Positions 17,058-23,494 of a stretch of 38,592 nucleotides of DNA are shown one piece after another. A program made the position numbers and the translations under genes. The stretch covers positions 1-38,592 of the forward strand of contig CAZKWY010000006.1 of the NCBI GenBank assembly GCA_964556655.1. The letters run 5' to 3'. Each line of letters begins with the position of its first letter. Within the stretch, counting starts at the first letter, position 1. Source of the DNA: CAZKWY01 sp964556655 (GTDB lineage Bacteria > Patescibacteriota > Minisyncoccia > Portnoybacterales > UBA2143). The notes under the pieces are model-generated. The model saw only the letters and a program-made list of their open reading frames with translations, searched no databases and had not been told where the DNA came from.

Positions 17058-18093
17058 ATATTTTGAATTCGATTACTTCGCCGTCTTGGATTGGGTAGTT
17101 CTTGCCTTCTGTCCGGATAAGGCCTTTTTCTTTGGCTTTTTGCCATCCGCCAGACTCAAGAAGAATTTGCCAATTAATAATTTCGGCTCGTATAAATTTG
17201 TCTTCAAAGTCGGAATGGACTATCCCTCCGGCCGTGGAAGCAGGAAGGTTTTTTCTGATCGTCCAAGCTCTTGTTTCTTTGCCGCCTTTGACGGTGTAGA
17301 AAGTGATTAAGTTAAGGGCTTGGTAACATAAATTAATTAATTTATTTATTTGCGAAGGCGCTAATTCTAATTCTTTTTGTTCTTGAGGGGTGAGCTCAGA
17401 GATTTCGGCTTCGTGCTTGAGGTTGAGACAGAGGCTGGATGATGTTCGTGATTCAACCTCTTTATCTTTGATGTTAAAAACATAAATGGAAGGAGCGTTG
17501 GTGATGAGGGAAAGTTCAGAAACTATTTTCTGGTGTTCTTCTTCGGTTGGCATTTTAGAGACGGGCTTTTCTTGTTCTAGCTGTTTTTTGATTTCTAAAA
17601 GGCAGACTAATTCTTTTTTTGATAAGATGTCTCCTGATTTCGCTGTTTTTTGCGCTTTAGCTATTCTTTTCTCAACGGTTTCCAAATCTTTTGCCATTAG
17701 TTCAATGTTGATGGTGTGGATGTCTCTTTGTATGTCTGGTTTTTCTTCTATGTGGGCGATTTGGTCGTCTTCAAAAGCTCTGACAACATGACAAATAGCG
17801 TCTACCTTTCGGATATGGGAGAGAAACTGATTGCCGAGCCCTTCTCCCTGATGGGCATTTTTAACTAAGCCGGCGATGTCAATAAATTCTATAACAGTAG
17901 GGACGCATTTTTCTGGCCTTAGAAGGGAAGATATTTTTTCCAAGCGTTCATCCGGCACTTCTACGATGCCTACATTGGGATCAATAGTACAAAAAGGGTA
18001 ATTAGAAATATCAACCGCTTGGCGGGTTAATGCTTTAAAAAGAGTTGATTTTCCTACGTTGGGCAGCCCAATAATGCCTATAGAAAATGACAT
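17056..18093 (-). CDS. ychF: redox-regulated ATPase/GTPase YchF (OLA1 family)
   Basis: Obg-related P-loop NTPase that binds ribosomes and prefers ATP in characterised members. The chosen ATG at 18093 gives MSFSIGIIGLPNVGKST, the canonical N-terminus; an ATG 36 codons earlier would overlap fmt by almost 100 bp. 345 aa. Walker A GLPNVGKST at residues 8-16, switch/G3 FIDIAGLVKNAHQGEGLGN, the NIKD at the G4 position, a coiled-coil hairpin in the middle and a C-terminal TGS domain (TFYTVKGGKETRAW, then GGIVHSDFEDKFIRAEI). Last gene of def-fmt-ychF. The stop codon touches a palindromic repeat. Confidence 0.95.
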   Translation of the reverse strand: MSFSIGIIGLPNVGKSTLFKALTRQAVDISNYPFCTIDPNVGIVEVPDERLEKISSLLRPEKCVPTVIEFIDIAGLVKNAHQGEGLGNQFLSHIRKVDAICHVVRAFEDDQIAHIEEKPDIQRDIHTINIELMAKDLETVEKRIAKAQKTAKSGDILSKKELVCLLEIKKQLEQEKPVSKMPTEEEHQKIVSELSLITNAPSIYVFNIKDKEVESRTSSSLCLNLKHEAEISELTPQEQKELELAPSQINKLINLCYQALNLITFYTVKGGKETRAWTIRKNLPASTAGGIVHSDFEDKFIRAEIINWQILLESGGWQKAKEKGLIRTEGKNYPIQDGEVIEFKI

Positions 18094-18103
18094 ATTTTTA
18101 ACT

Positions 18104-19015
18104 TTACCTATTTTTGTTAAATGAATCGATTGATTTTTGGTAGCCGCGAAAGAAGTCTTCTCCGCTAATAAGCTTTTTGCCTGCTGGTTGAACCAGCTCA
18201 AGCTTTAAAAATCCCTTTTTCGCGGGCAGGGCGCAGGGAAGTTTTTCTTTGACGGCGCGCGCTTTGATAATTTTTATCATTTTCCCTCCTATCTCTGTCC
18301 ATGCTCCTGGCCACGGGTGAAAAGCGCGAATTTTTCTTTCAATATCAAGAGCGCTTTTGCTCCAATCTATTTTGCCATCTTCTCTAGTTACGATTTTAGT
18401 ATAAGTAGCTTTTTCTTCTGTTTGTTTTTGAGGGGCAAGAAGTCCGCTAAGGTAGCGAGGCAGAGTTTTAATAAGAAGATCTGCTGCTTCTTGGGCCAAT
18501 TTTTTCTTGAGGCCTTGATGTGTTTCGGATTGGTTAAGAGGCATCTCTTTTTGGCTAATGATAGGACCATGGTCCATTTTTTTGTCCATTAAAATAATGG
18601 TGATGCCGGTTTTTTCTTCTCCATTTAAAATAGCTGCTTGAATAGGCGAAGGCCCTCGGTATTTAGGCAGCAAAGAGGGGTGCAGGTTAAGAGACCCTTT
18701 TAAGGGGATGTTGATGATGGAGACAGGAATAATCTGTCCATAGTCAGCAACAATTATCAAATCCGGAGATATTTTTTTGATTGTTTCTTCTGCTTCTGAA
18801 ATGCGAGCGGTTTCTAGAACTTCATGCTCGTGTTCAAAGGCTGTTTCTTTAATAGGAGAAACAGTTAGTTTTTTTTGGCGGCCGGCTGGCTTGTCTGGCG
18901 AGGTAATAATTTTTTCTATCTGATAGAGAGGATTTTCTATTAATTTTTCAAGGGAAGGACAACCAAGGTTGCCAGCGCCAATAAAGATAATTTTTTTCTT
19001 TTTTTCTTCAGACAT
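18104..19015 (-). CDS. fmt: methionyl-tRNA formyltransferase
   Basis: Formylates initiator Met-tRNA using 10-formyl-THF. ATG 19015 is chosen because it begins 1 nt after the def stop; an ATG ten codons earlier lies inside def. 303 aa. N-terminal Rossmann-like domain IIFIGAGNLGCPSLEKL, folate/catalytic loop LNLHPSLLPKYRGPSPIQ with catalytic Asn and His, and the Asp of MDKKMDHGPI. The C-terminal OB-type tRNA-binding part includes RKIRAFHPWPGAWTE. Position between def and ychF makes a translation-maturation operon. Confidence 0.94.
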   Translation of the reverse strand: MSEEKKKKIIFIGAGNLGCPSLEKLIENPLYQIEKIITSPDKPAGRQKKLTVSPIKETAFEHEHEVLETARISEAEETIKKISPDLIIVADYGQIIPVSIINIPLKGSLNLHPSLLPKYRGPSPIQAAILNGEEKTGITIILMDKKMDHGPIISQKEMPLNQSETHQGLKKKLAQEAADLLIKTLPRYLSGLLAPQKQTEEKATYTKIVTREDGKIDWSKSALDIERKIRAFHPWPGAWTEIGGKMIKIIKARAVKEKLPCALPAKKGFLKLELVQPAGKKLISGEDFFRGYQKSIDSFNKNR

Positions 19016-19016
19016 G

Positions 19017-19460
19017 TTAGTAGTCAATAATGAGAATACCGTCAAGGTGGTCTATCTCGTGTTGGATGGCGCGAGCCAATAGGCCGCGTGCTTTCATTTT
19101 GACAGGAGTGTTTTCGGCGTCGAGCGCCTTGACGGTAATTTTTTTGGCGCGCGGAACAAAAACATTTTGGCCGGGAAGACTCAAGCATCCTTCTAGGGCA
19201 GTGGTTTCTCTCCTAGATCGTTGTGTGATTTCTGGATTAACTAGAATTAGAGCCTCTTTGTCTAAGTCAGGTTGAACAGCAATGATTCTTACAGGGCGGT
19301 TAACTTGGGGAGCGGCCAAGCCGACTGTCCCTTTTTTCGACTCCACTGTTTTTTTCATATCTAAAATCAGCTGTTTGATATCAGCATTAATCTCTTTGAC
19401 TTTCTGCGCCTGGCGGCGTAAGATGGGGTTAGATTGTCCTGTCTGAATTTCTAAAATCAT
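19017..19460 (-). CDS. def: peptide deformylase
   Basis: Removes the N-terminal formyl group from new proteins. 147 aa, short for the family. All three motifs are intact: GLAAPQV at 47-53, EGCLSLP at 90-96 with metal ligand C92, and QHEIDHLDG at 133-141 with H134, H138 and catalytic E135. First gene of the minus-strand def-fmt-ychF run, diverging from the small gene at 19499 across 38 bp. No SD; a TAAAAA lies 8 nt upstream of the ATG and might be a -10. Confidence 0.95.
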   Translation of the reverse strand: MILEIQTGQSNPILRRQAQKVKEINADIKQLILDMKKTVESKKGTVGLAAPQVNRPVRIIAVQPDLDKEALILVNPEITQRSRRETTALEGCLSLPGQNVFVPRAKKITVKALDAENTPVKMKARGLLARAIQHEIDHLDGILIIDY

Positions 19461-19498
19461 TTTTGTTCTTTTTATCGGAATAAAAAGGAGGTGTTTAA

Positions 19499-19738
19499 AT
19501 GGTTTTGATAGGAATCATTTTGTGGATTTATTTGATAGTTGGGTTTTTTCTCGCTCTCGAAAAACACAGCTTGGATCTTTTTTTCTTTAAGGGAAGTTTC
19601 TTTTTATTGCTGGCCATCTTAGTCCAAATTGCCATCCTTGCTATCTTTTGGTTGCCATGGTGGTTGATTGAGCAAAAGATTTGCCCTCTGTTTGTCGGGG
19701 CATCAGAAGAGGCATTGTTCCGTTTTTTTCAAAGATAA
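19499..19738 (+). CDS. small membrane protein, unknown
   Basis: A 79-aa protein with two hydrophobic segments (about 2-20, LIGIILWIYLIVGFFLAL, and 30-56, ending FWLPWWLI) and a short charged C-terminus. AGGAGG at 19486-19491 with a 7-nt spacer is a textbook SD, rare in this window, and fixes the start. Followed 14 bp later by another small SD-led gene. No family recognised. Confidence 0.65.
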   Translation: MVLIGIILWIYLIVGFFLALEKHSLDLFFFKGSFFLLLAILVQIAILAIFWLPWWLIEQKICPLFVGASEEALFRFFQR

Positions 19739-19752
19739 AGATAGGAGGGGCT

Positions 19753-19914
19753 ATGTTGACTGGTTGGGGTAAGGTTATGTGTTTTTTAGTCTTTGGCCCG
19801 ATAGCTATAGCGGTCATTAATATTTTTGTAATAGAAAAAGCCAGAAAAATATGGCGACAAGCTGACAGATTGCCAGAGGATTATGTTGATAAGTGTCAGA
19901 AACGGGTCTTATAA
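19753..19914 (+). CDS. small single-pass membrane protein, unknown
   Basis: A 53-aa protein starting at ATG 19753, chosen over an in-frame upstream ATG at 19681 because AGGAGGGG (19743-19750) lies directly before it. One hydrophobic helix (VMCFLVFGPIAIAVINIFVI), then a basic/acidic tail (KARKIWRQADRLPEDYVDK). Probably co-transcribed with the gene at 19499 and ended by the terminator at 19937. Function unknown. Confidence 0.6.
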   Translation: MLTGWGKVMCFLVFGPIAIAVINIFVIEKARKIWRQADRLPEDYVDKCQKRVL

Positions 19915-19936
19915 TTGCATTTAACTATCTATCATT

Positions 19937-19966
19937 TCCCGCGGCAAAAGTTCGCGGGATTTTATT
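19937..19966 (+). terminator. Rho-independent terminator
   Basis: TCCCGCG (19937-19943), 9-nt loop, CGCGGGA (19953-19959), then TTTTATTT. Ends the small-gene pair; the stop codon of the convergent minus-strand gene lies inside its T-tract. Confidence 0.8.
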
Positions 19967-20399
19967 TAACAATTTTCCACTCAATTTCTGATTCTTCGCC
20001 GGCAAAAACGCGCCATTTTTCGTCTTCATCAATAACATACCATCTTTTTTTGCTTTGCGACCAAACCATAGGCTGCTCTCTATAAAAGGGTTTTTTGACT
20101 ATTTCTTTAGGTTTGAGCCTGTCCAGCTCCAGCCATTTTTTAAAGACAGTTTCAATAGAGTAATCAAGATTTCTTGATTTTGCCCAGCCAGCTACTTTAT
20201 CAATAGCTTTTTTCGCCTTGGGCGCTGAACCAGCTAAATCCAAAAGCTGTTTAGCGGGGCGGGTATAGCGGGAATAAATAATTTTTCTTTTTTTGGCGTC
20301 TTTTTTAATTTGGCCCAAATCCAGACCTTTTGTCTTAAAGTAATGATTAACAATTTTTTGGATATCAGTTTCTTGTCGCTTGTCTTTTTTTACAGCCAT
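19962..20399 (-). CDS. conserved-looking protein of unknown function
   Basis: A 145-aa, strongly basic, soluble-looking protein. The N-terminal 60 residues are Lys-rich (DIQKIVNHYFKTKGLD, KKDAKKRKIIYSRYTRPAK), the middle is helical, and the end is aromatic with MVWSQSKKRWYVIDEDEKW. It has no membrane segment or Cys pairs. The charge suggests nucleic-acid or ribosome binding, which is only inference. It diverges from thpR across a 22-bp gap with an overlapping -10 for both genes. I do not recognise the family. Confidence 0.65.
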   Translation of the reverse strand: MAVKKDKRQETDIQKIVNHYFKTKGLDLGQIKKDAKKRKIIYSRYTRPAKQLLDLAGSAPKAKKAIDKVAGWAKSRNLDYSIETVFKKWLELDRLKPKEIVKKPFYREQPMVWSQSKKRWYVIDEDEKWRVFAGEESEIEWKIVK

Positions 20400-20403
20400 A
20401 TTC

Positions 20404-20417
20404 TTGTTATACTACAA
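20404..20417. promoter_or_regulatory. shared -10 element of a divergent, apparently leaderless promoter
   Basis: The quasi-palindrome TTGTTATACTACAA fills the 22-bp gap between two divergent start codons (20399 and 20422). Plus strand: TG-T-TATACT (20405-20413), an extended -10 ending 8 nt before the thpR ATG. Minus strand: TATAAC (20411-20406) or TAGTAT (20414-20409), ending 6 or 9 nt before the other ATG. Confidence 0.5.
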
Positions 20418-20421
20418 ACCA

Positions 20422-20928
20422 ATGAAAAAAAGAAGGGTTTTTATTGCTATTAATTTGCCTCAGGCGATCAAAAAAAAGCTGGTTGATTTTCAGAATAAGT
20501 GGTCTTATTTAGACGTGCGGTGGATAAAAAAAGAAAATCTTCATATTACTTTAGCTTTTGTCGGTTGTGTTAACGAAGAAGAGCTGTTGGAAATTTGCCA
20601 GCTAACTCAAAAAGTGGCTCAACGCCACAGGTCGTTTGAAATACGGCTAAAAAGAATTTGCCTTGGCCCGTCAAACAAAAAACCAAAAATGATTTGGGTC
20701 GAGGGAGAAAAAAGCGAACCTTTGGCTAAACTAAAAAGTGAAATAGGAATAGACAACTACCCGATTTTCCAGCCTCATATTACTTTAGCTCGCAATCTAA
20801 GAGAAAGACCGGATATTAATCAATCTTTAGATCTTTCTTTCTTTGTTGATTCAATAGAAGTAATGGAAAGCTATTTAGCTAGAGGAGGCTCTAATTACGT
20901 AATTCTAGAATCAGCTGAATTAAAATGA
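20422..20928 (+). CDS. thpR: RNA 2',3'-cyclic phosphodiesterase (2H family)
   Basis: LigT/ThpR-type enzyme opening 2',3'-cyclic phosphates on RNA. 168 aa from ATG 20422, chosen because the family begins with a short basic stretch and RVFIAINLP; an upstream in-frame ATG would add 14 residues and overlap the divergent gene. The two catalytic signatures are present: HITLAF with H41 and PHITLAR with H119. The next gene begins 1 nt after the TGA, so the two are probably translated together. Confidence 0.9.
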   Translation: MKKRRVFIAINLPQAIKKKLVDFQNKWSYLDVRWIKKENLHITLAFVGCVNEEELLEICQLTQKVAQRHRSFEIRLKRICLGPSNKKPKMIWVEGEKSEPLAKLKSEIGIDNYPIFQPHITLARNLRERPDINQSLDLSFFVDSIEVMESYLARGGSNYVILESAELK

Positions 20929-20929
20929 T

Positions 20930-21628
20930 ATGCCCAAAGCATTCGGCTTTAAAATTGACGATCTAAACAAGGAGGAGGCAATCGATCGTATCGGCCGCTT
21001 GCTAAAAGACGGAAAACAGCATTATATGGTTTTGCCGTATTCCGAATTTATCGTTCAAGCGGCTAAAGACAAAGATTTTAAGCTTATCATTCAGCGGGCC
21101 GATATGGTGTTATGCGAAGGACGTGGTTTGTTTTTCGCCTTAAGGCTTTTAAAACAGCCAGCCAAAGAGCAGATTGTTGGTGTTGATCTAGTAGAAGAAA
21201 TAGCAGAAAAATTTGACAGAGTATTTCTTTTTGGCGCTCGTCCATGGGTAGTCGAAAAAGCGGCTTGCAATTTGGGCAGTCATATTATAGGTTTTCTTGA
21301 TGGTTATCAGGGAAAAGAGAAGGCAATTGGTGAAATAAACAAAACTCAGCCAGAGATTCTTTTAGTCGCTTTGGGCATGCCGGAACAAGAAAAGTGGATT
21401 ACAGATAATCTTTTTAGGATGCCTTCCGTAAAGTTGGCGGTAGGAGTAGGCGGTTCTTTTGATTTTATCTCCGGTCGCGTAAAGAGAGCGCCTAAAATGA
21501 TCCAGAGAGGAGGCTTAGAATGGCTGTGGCGATTCGGACGTGAGCCGCGGCGGATTAAAAGAGCTTTTAGAGCGGCATTAATTTTTCCCTTAATTGTTTT
21601 TCAGGAATGGAAGGCTAAAAATAAATAG
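20930..21628 (+). CDS. WecG/TagA/CpsF-family glycosyltransferase (GT26)
   Basis: A 232-aa enzyme of the family that adds ManNAc-type sugars to polyprenyl-diphosphate-GlcNAc. Clear motifs: LVALGMPEQEKWI at 145-157, GVGGSFDFISGRVKRAPKM at 172-190 and RGGLEWLWRFGREPRRI at 193-209. The N-terminal acceptor region is divergent: where the family usually has a T-x-N motif it reads VLPYSEF (34-40), and the usual PDG with the proposed catalytic Asp reads CEG (62-64), Asp replaced by Glu. The C-terminus is basic and hydrophobic (AALIFPLIVF), fitting membrane association. Donor and acceptor are unknown. Confidence 0.85.
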   Translation: MPKAFGFKIDDLNKEEAIDRIGRLLKDGKQHYMVLPYSEFIVQAAKDKDFKLIIQRADMVLCEGRGLFFALRLLKQPAKEQIVGVDLVEEIAEKFDRVFLFGARPWVVEKAACNLGSHIIGFLDGYQGKEKAIGEINKTQPEILLVALGMPEQEKWITDNLFRMPSVKLAVGVGGSFDFISGRVKRAPKMIQRGGLEWLWRFGREPRRIKRAFRAALIFPLIVFQEWKAKNK

Positions 21629-21645
21629 TATCTGCTAAATAATTT

Positions 21646-21654
21646 TTATCCACA
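21646..21654 (+). promoter_or_regulatory. single DnaA-box-like 9-mer
   Basis: TTATCCACA matches the DnaA-box consensus exactly, in the 178-bp gap between 21628 and 21807. No second box or AT-rich unwinding array is visible next to it, so it is not an origin on this evidence; it could be a titration site or chance. Confidence 0.35.
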
Positions 21655-21806
21655 GGAAACAGGTTTTTTAACAGGACAAGTTATGTTAAAATTTTACTAG
21701 CTTAAAAAAAATGGTTTGAGAAAAATAAATAATAAGGATGACGCGCTTAGCTTTGTTTTTTAGTAGATTAATTTAAGCTAAAGAGTAAAGTTTGGGGCGG
21801 AAAAAT

Positions 21807-22091
21807 ATGTCTATATGGCTTTGGGTAATCGTTATTTTAATAGCTGTAGCTTTAGTTATCTTTTGGATGAAATCAAAAGGCGGCAAAGAGGAAGCTTCTG
21901 AAGAAAAAGCGGACATGTCAGATATGTCAGAAATGTCTAATTCAGAACCGGAAACTCAACCGGGAGAAAGTTTGTCCGAATCTACGGGAATGGAAGAAGA
22001 GGAAAAAACAGATGCTGGGCCTACTGGGGCCGAAGAAGAGAGGACTCCTCAAGGCGAAGAATCTTCTGAAGAAGAGAAGCCAATGCAATAA
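21807..22091 (+). CDS. small single-pass membrane protein with an acidic tail
   Basis: A 94-aa protein from ATG 21807; a TTG five codons earlier is possible but would put charged residues before the helix. Residues 2-20 form one membrane helix (SIWLWVIVILIAVALVIFW), followed by a very acidic, Ser/Met/Glu-rich, probably disordered tail (repeated DMSDMSEMS pattern). A good terminator follows. Not recognised; the composition suggests a tethered, flexible, highly negative domain. Confidence 0.6.
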   Translation: MSIWLWVIVILIAVALVIFWMKSKGGKEEASEEKADMSDMSEMSNSEPETQPGESLSESTGMEEEEKTDAGPTGAEEERTPQGEESSEEEKPMQ

Positions 22092-22096
22092 TTTTT

Positions 22097-22157
22097 AAAA
22101 ACCCCGGCGTTTTTTATCTGGATAGTTATTCGGCAAGGCGTCGGGTTTTTGTTTTTC
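22097..22157 (+). terminator. Rho-independent terminator
   Basis: AAAAACCC plus GGCG (22097-22109, one bulged C) pairs with CGTC plus GGGTTTTT (22139-22150), then GTTTTT. The T-rich 3' part overlaps the -35 of the mreC promoter. Confidence 0.7.
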
Positions 22158-22177
22158 TAAAAAACTTGTGATAAAAT
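22149..22177 (+). promoter_or_regulatory. promoter of mreC, apparently leaderless
   Basis: TTGTTT (22149-22154), 17-bp spacer, extended -10 TG-A-TAAAAT (22169-22177). The mreC ATG at 22186 begins 8 nt after the -10, so transcription would start at or next to the start codon. Confidence 0.65.
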
Positions 22178-22185
22178 AAGCGTTG

Positions 22186-22980
22186 ATGAAAGATTTCTTT
22201 AGACATCCGCTAGTTGTTTCTTTTTTGATCATTGCCCTGATGACCGCTTTGTCTTTCGCGGGTTGGCTTGGATTTGTTGAAAACGCTTTTTTGAAAACGA
22301 CTTCTTTTTTTCGGTCGTTTGCTTATTCTTCGGCAGTAAAAGCGGCTTATTTCTTAAAAGTTCCTTGGTCTTTTAATGAGCTTTCGCAGAAAAACTATCA
22401 TTTGGCTGAAGAAAATCGTTCTTTGCTGGGTGAGCTGGCTAGGATAAGAGAAATAGAAGAAGAAAACGAGCTTCTTAAAAAACAATTATCTTTGCCCAAG
22501 GAAGAAAGAAAAAAAATGGCGCTGGCTAGCGTAATAAGCCAAGATCCATTAAATACCGGAGAGTATATTCTAATAGATAAAGGGAGGCAGGAGAATATTA
22601 AAGAAGGAGCGGCAGTAGTTTCTTCAGGCAATCTTCTAGTGGGTAGAGTGGTTAAAGTAACTAAGTCTTTCTCTACTGTTCAGCTTGCTTCTGATCCGCA
22701 AACAAAGATTAACGTTAGAATACAAGGCTCTGATGTGGGCGGATTGATGGAGGGCAATGGCGGCGATAGCCTAATAATGAACCTTATACCTCAAGGGGCT
22801 GAGATAGAGCAGGATGCTTTTATCGTTACTTCTAATTTGGCTAAAATTTTCCCCGCAGGTCTTTTGGTTGGCTGGGTCAAGGATGTTTATTCTTCGGATG
22901 TTGACATTTGTCAAAAGGCAAAGATTGAACCAGCCGCTGATCTAAGCAGCCTAAGAAAGGTTTTTGTCTTTGTGGAATAA
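22186..22980 (+). CDS. mreC: rod shape-determining protein MreC
   Basis: A 264-aa elongasome scaffold. One N-terminal membrane helix (8-30), a coiled coil (about 67-105, including EIEEENELLKKQL), then the two beta-barrel domains of the family (ILIDKGRQENIKEGAAVVSS, LLVGRVVKVTKSFSTVQLAS, INVRIQGSDVGGLMEG, FPAGLLVGWVKDV). It links PBP2 to the shape machinery outside the membrane. ATG 22186 is preferred to a TTG at 22183 because of the promoter position. First gene of mreC-mreD-PBP2; no mreB or rodA lies within the window. Confidence 0.93.
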   Translation: MKDFFRHPLVVSFLIIALMTALSFAGWLGFVENAFLKTTSFFRSFAYSSAVKAAYFLKVPWSFNELSQKNYHLAEENRSLLGELARIREIEEENELLKKQLSLPKEERKKMALASVISQDPLNTGEYILIDKGRQENIKEGAAVVSSGNLLVGRVVKVTKSFSTVQLASDPQTKINVRIQGSDVGGLMEGNGGDSLIMNLIPQGAEIEQDAFIVTSNLAKIFPAGLLVGWVKDVYSSDVDICQKAKIEPAADLSSLRKVFVFVE

Positions 22981-23002
22981 ATTTTAAATAATCCTTTTTA
23001 TT

Positions 23003-23494
23003 GTGAAAATATTTCTCATTCTAGCCGTTTTATTTTTAGCTTTTGTTTCTCAAACAAGCTTTGGCCCGTTGGCTGAAATTCGCCAAATAACGCCTAATTT
23101 TGTTTTAATTACAGTTATGGCAGCTGTTCTTATCAAGGGGTATCGGGAAATGTGGTGGTTGGTTCTGGCTGGCGCTTTGCTTTTGGACATTGCTTCAGGC
23201 TTGCCCTTCGGCCTGGTAAGCGCGGCTTTTGTTTTAACAGTTTACTTGCTTGATTTTTTAAAAAAGAGAAACCTTTCTGGAGTTAACTTTTTTCCGGGAG
23301 TGGGATTAATTGTTTTAGCAGTTATTTTTTATCATTTGTTTCTGGTCGGACTGGCTAAAATTTTCGGAATAGAAATGTGTTTGGCTCCCAGCTCCTTTTT
23401 AGTGATGGCTTTATATAATCTGGCAACGTCCTTCTTTATTTTTTATGTCTTTAAAAAAATATTTCGTCAGGAAAAGAGAGCAGGAAAATATTGA
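23003..23494 (+). CDS. mreD: rod shape-determining protein MreD
   Basis: A 163-aa integral membrane protein with about five helices, of normal family length. MreD-like features: an N-terminal helix followed by PNFVLITVMAAVLIKG, and GALLLDIASGLPFGLVSA, matching the usual 'G...D...G.pfG' pattern. The start is GTG 23003, 22 nt after mreC. The 3' end overlaps the next gene by 50 bp in another frame. Assigned by hydropathy, motif and position between mreC and PBP2. Confidence 0.88.
   Translation: MKIFLILAVLFLAFVSQTSFGPLAEIRQITPNFVLITVMAAVLIKGYREMWWLVLAGALLLDIASGLPFGLVSAAFVLTVYLLDFLKKRNLSGVNFFPGVGLIVLAVIFYHLFLVGLAKIFGIEMCLAPSSFLVMALYNLATSFFIFYVFKKIFRQEKRAGKY

Noticed and set aside
18094..18201. 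N-terminal extension of YchF by 36 codons
   Set aside because: It would overlap fmt by about 98 bp and precedes the canonical MSFSIGIIGLPN start.
21646..21790. Replication origin
   Set aside because: One DnaA box without a cluster, no dnaA or dnaN nearby.
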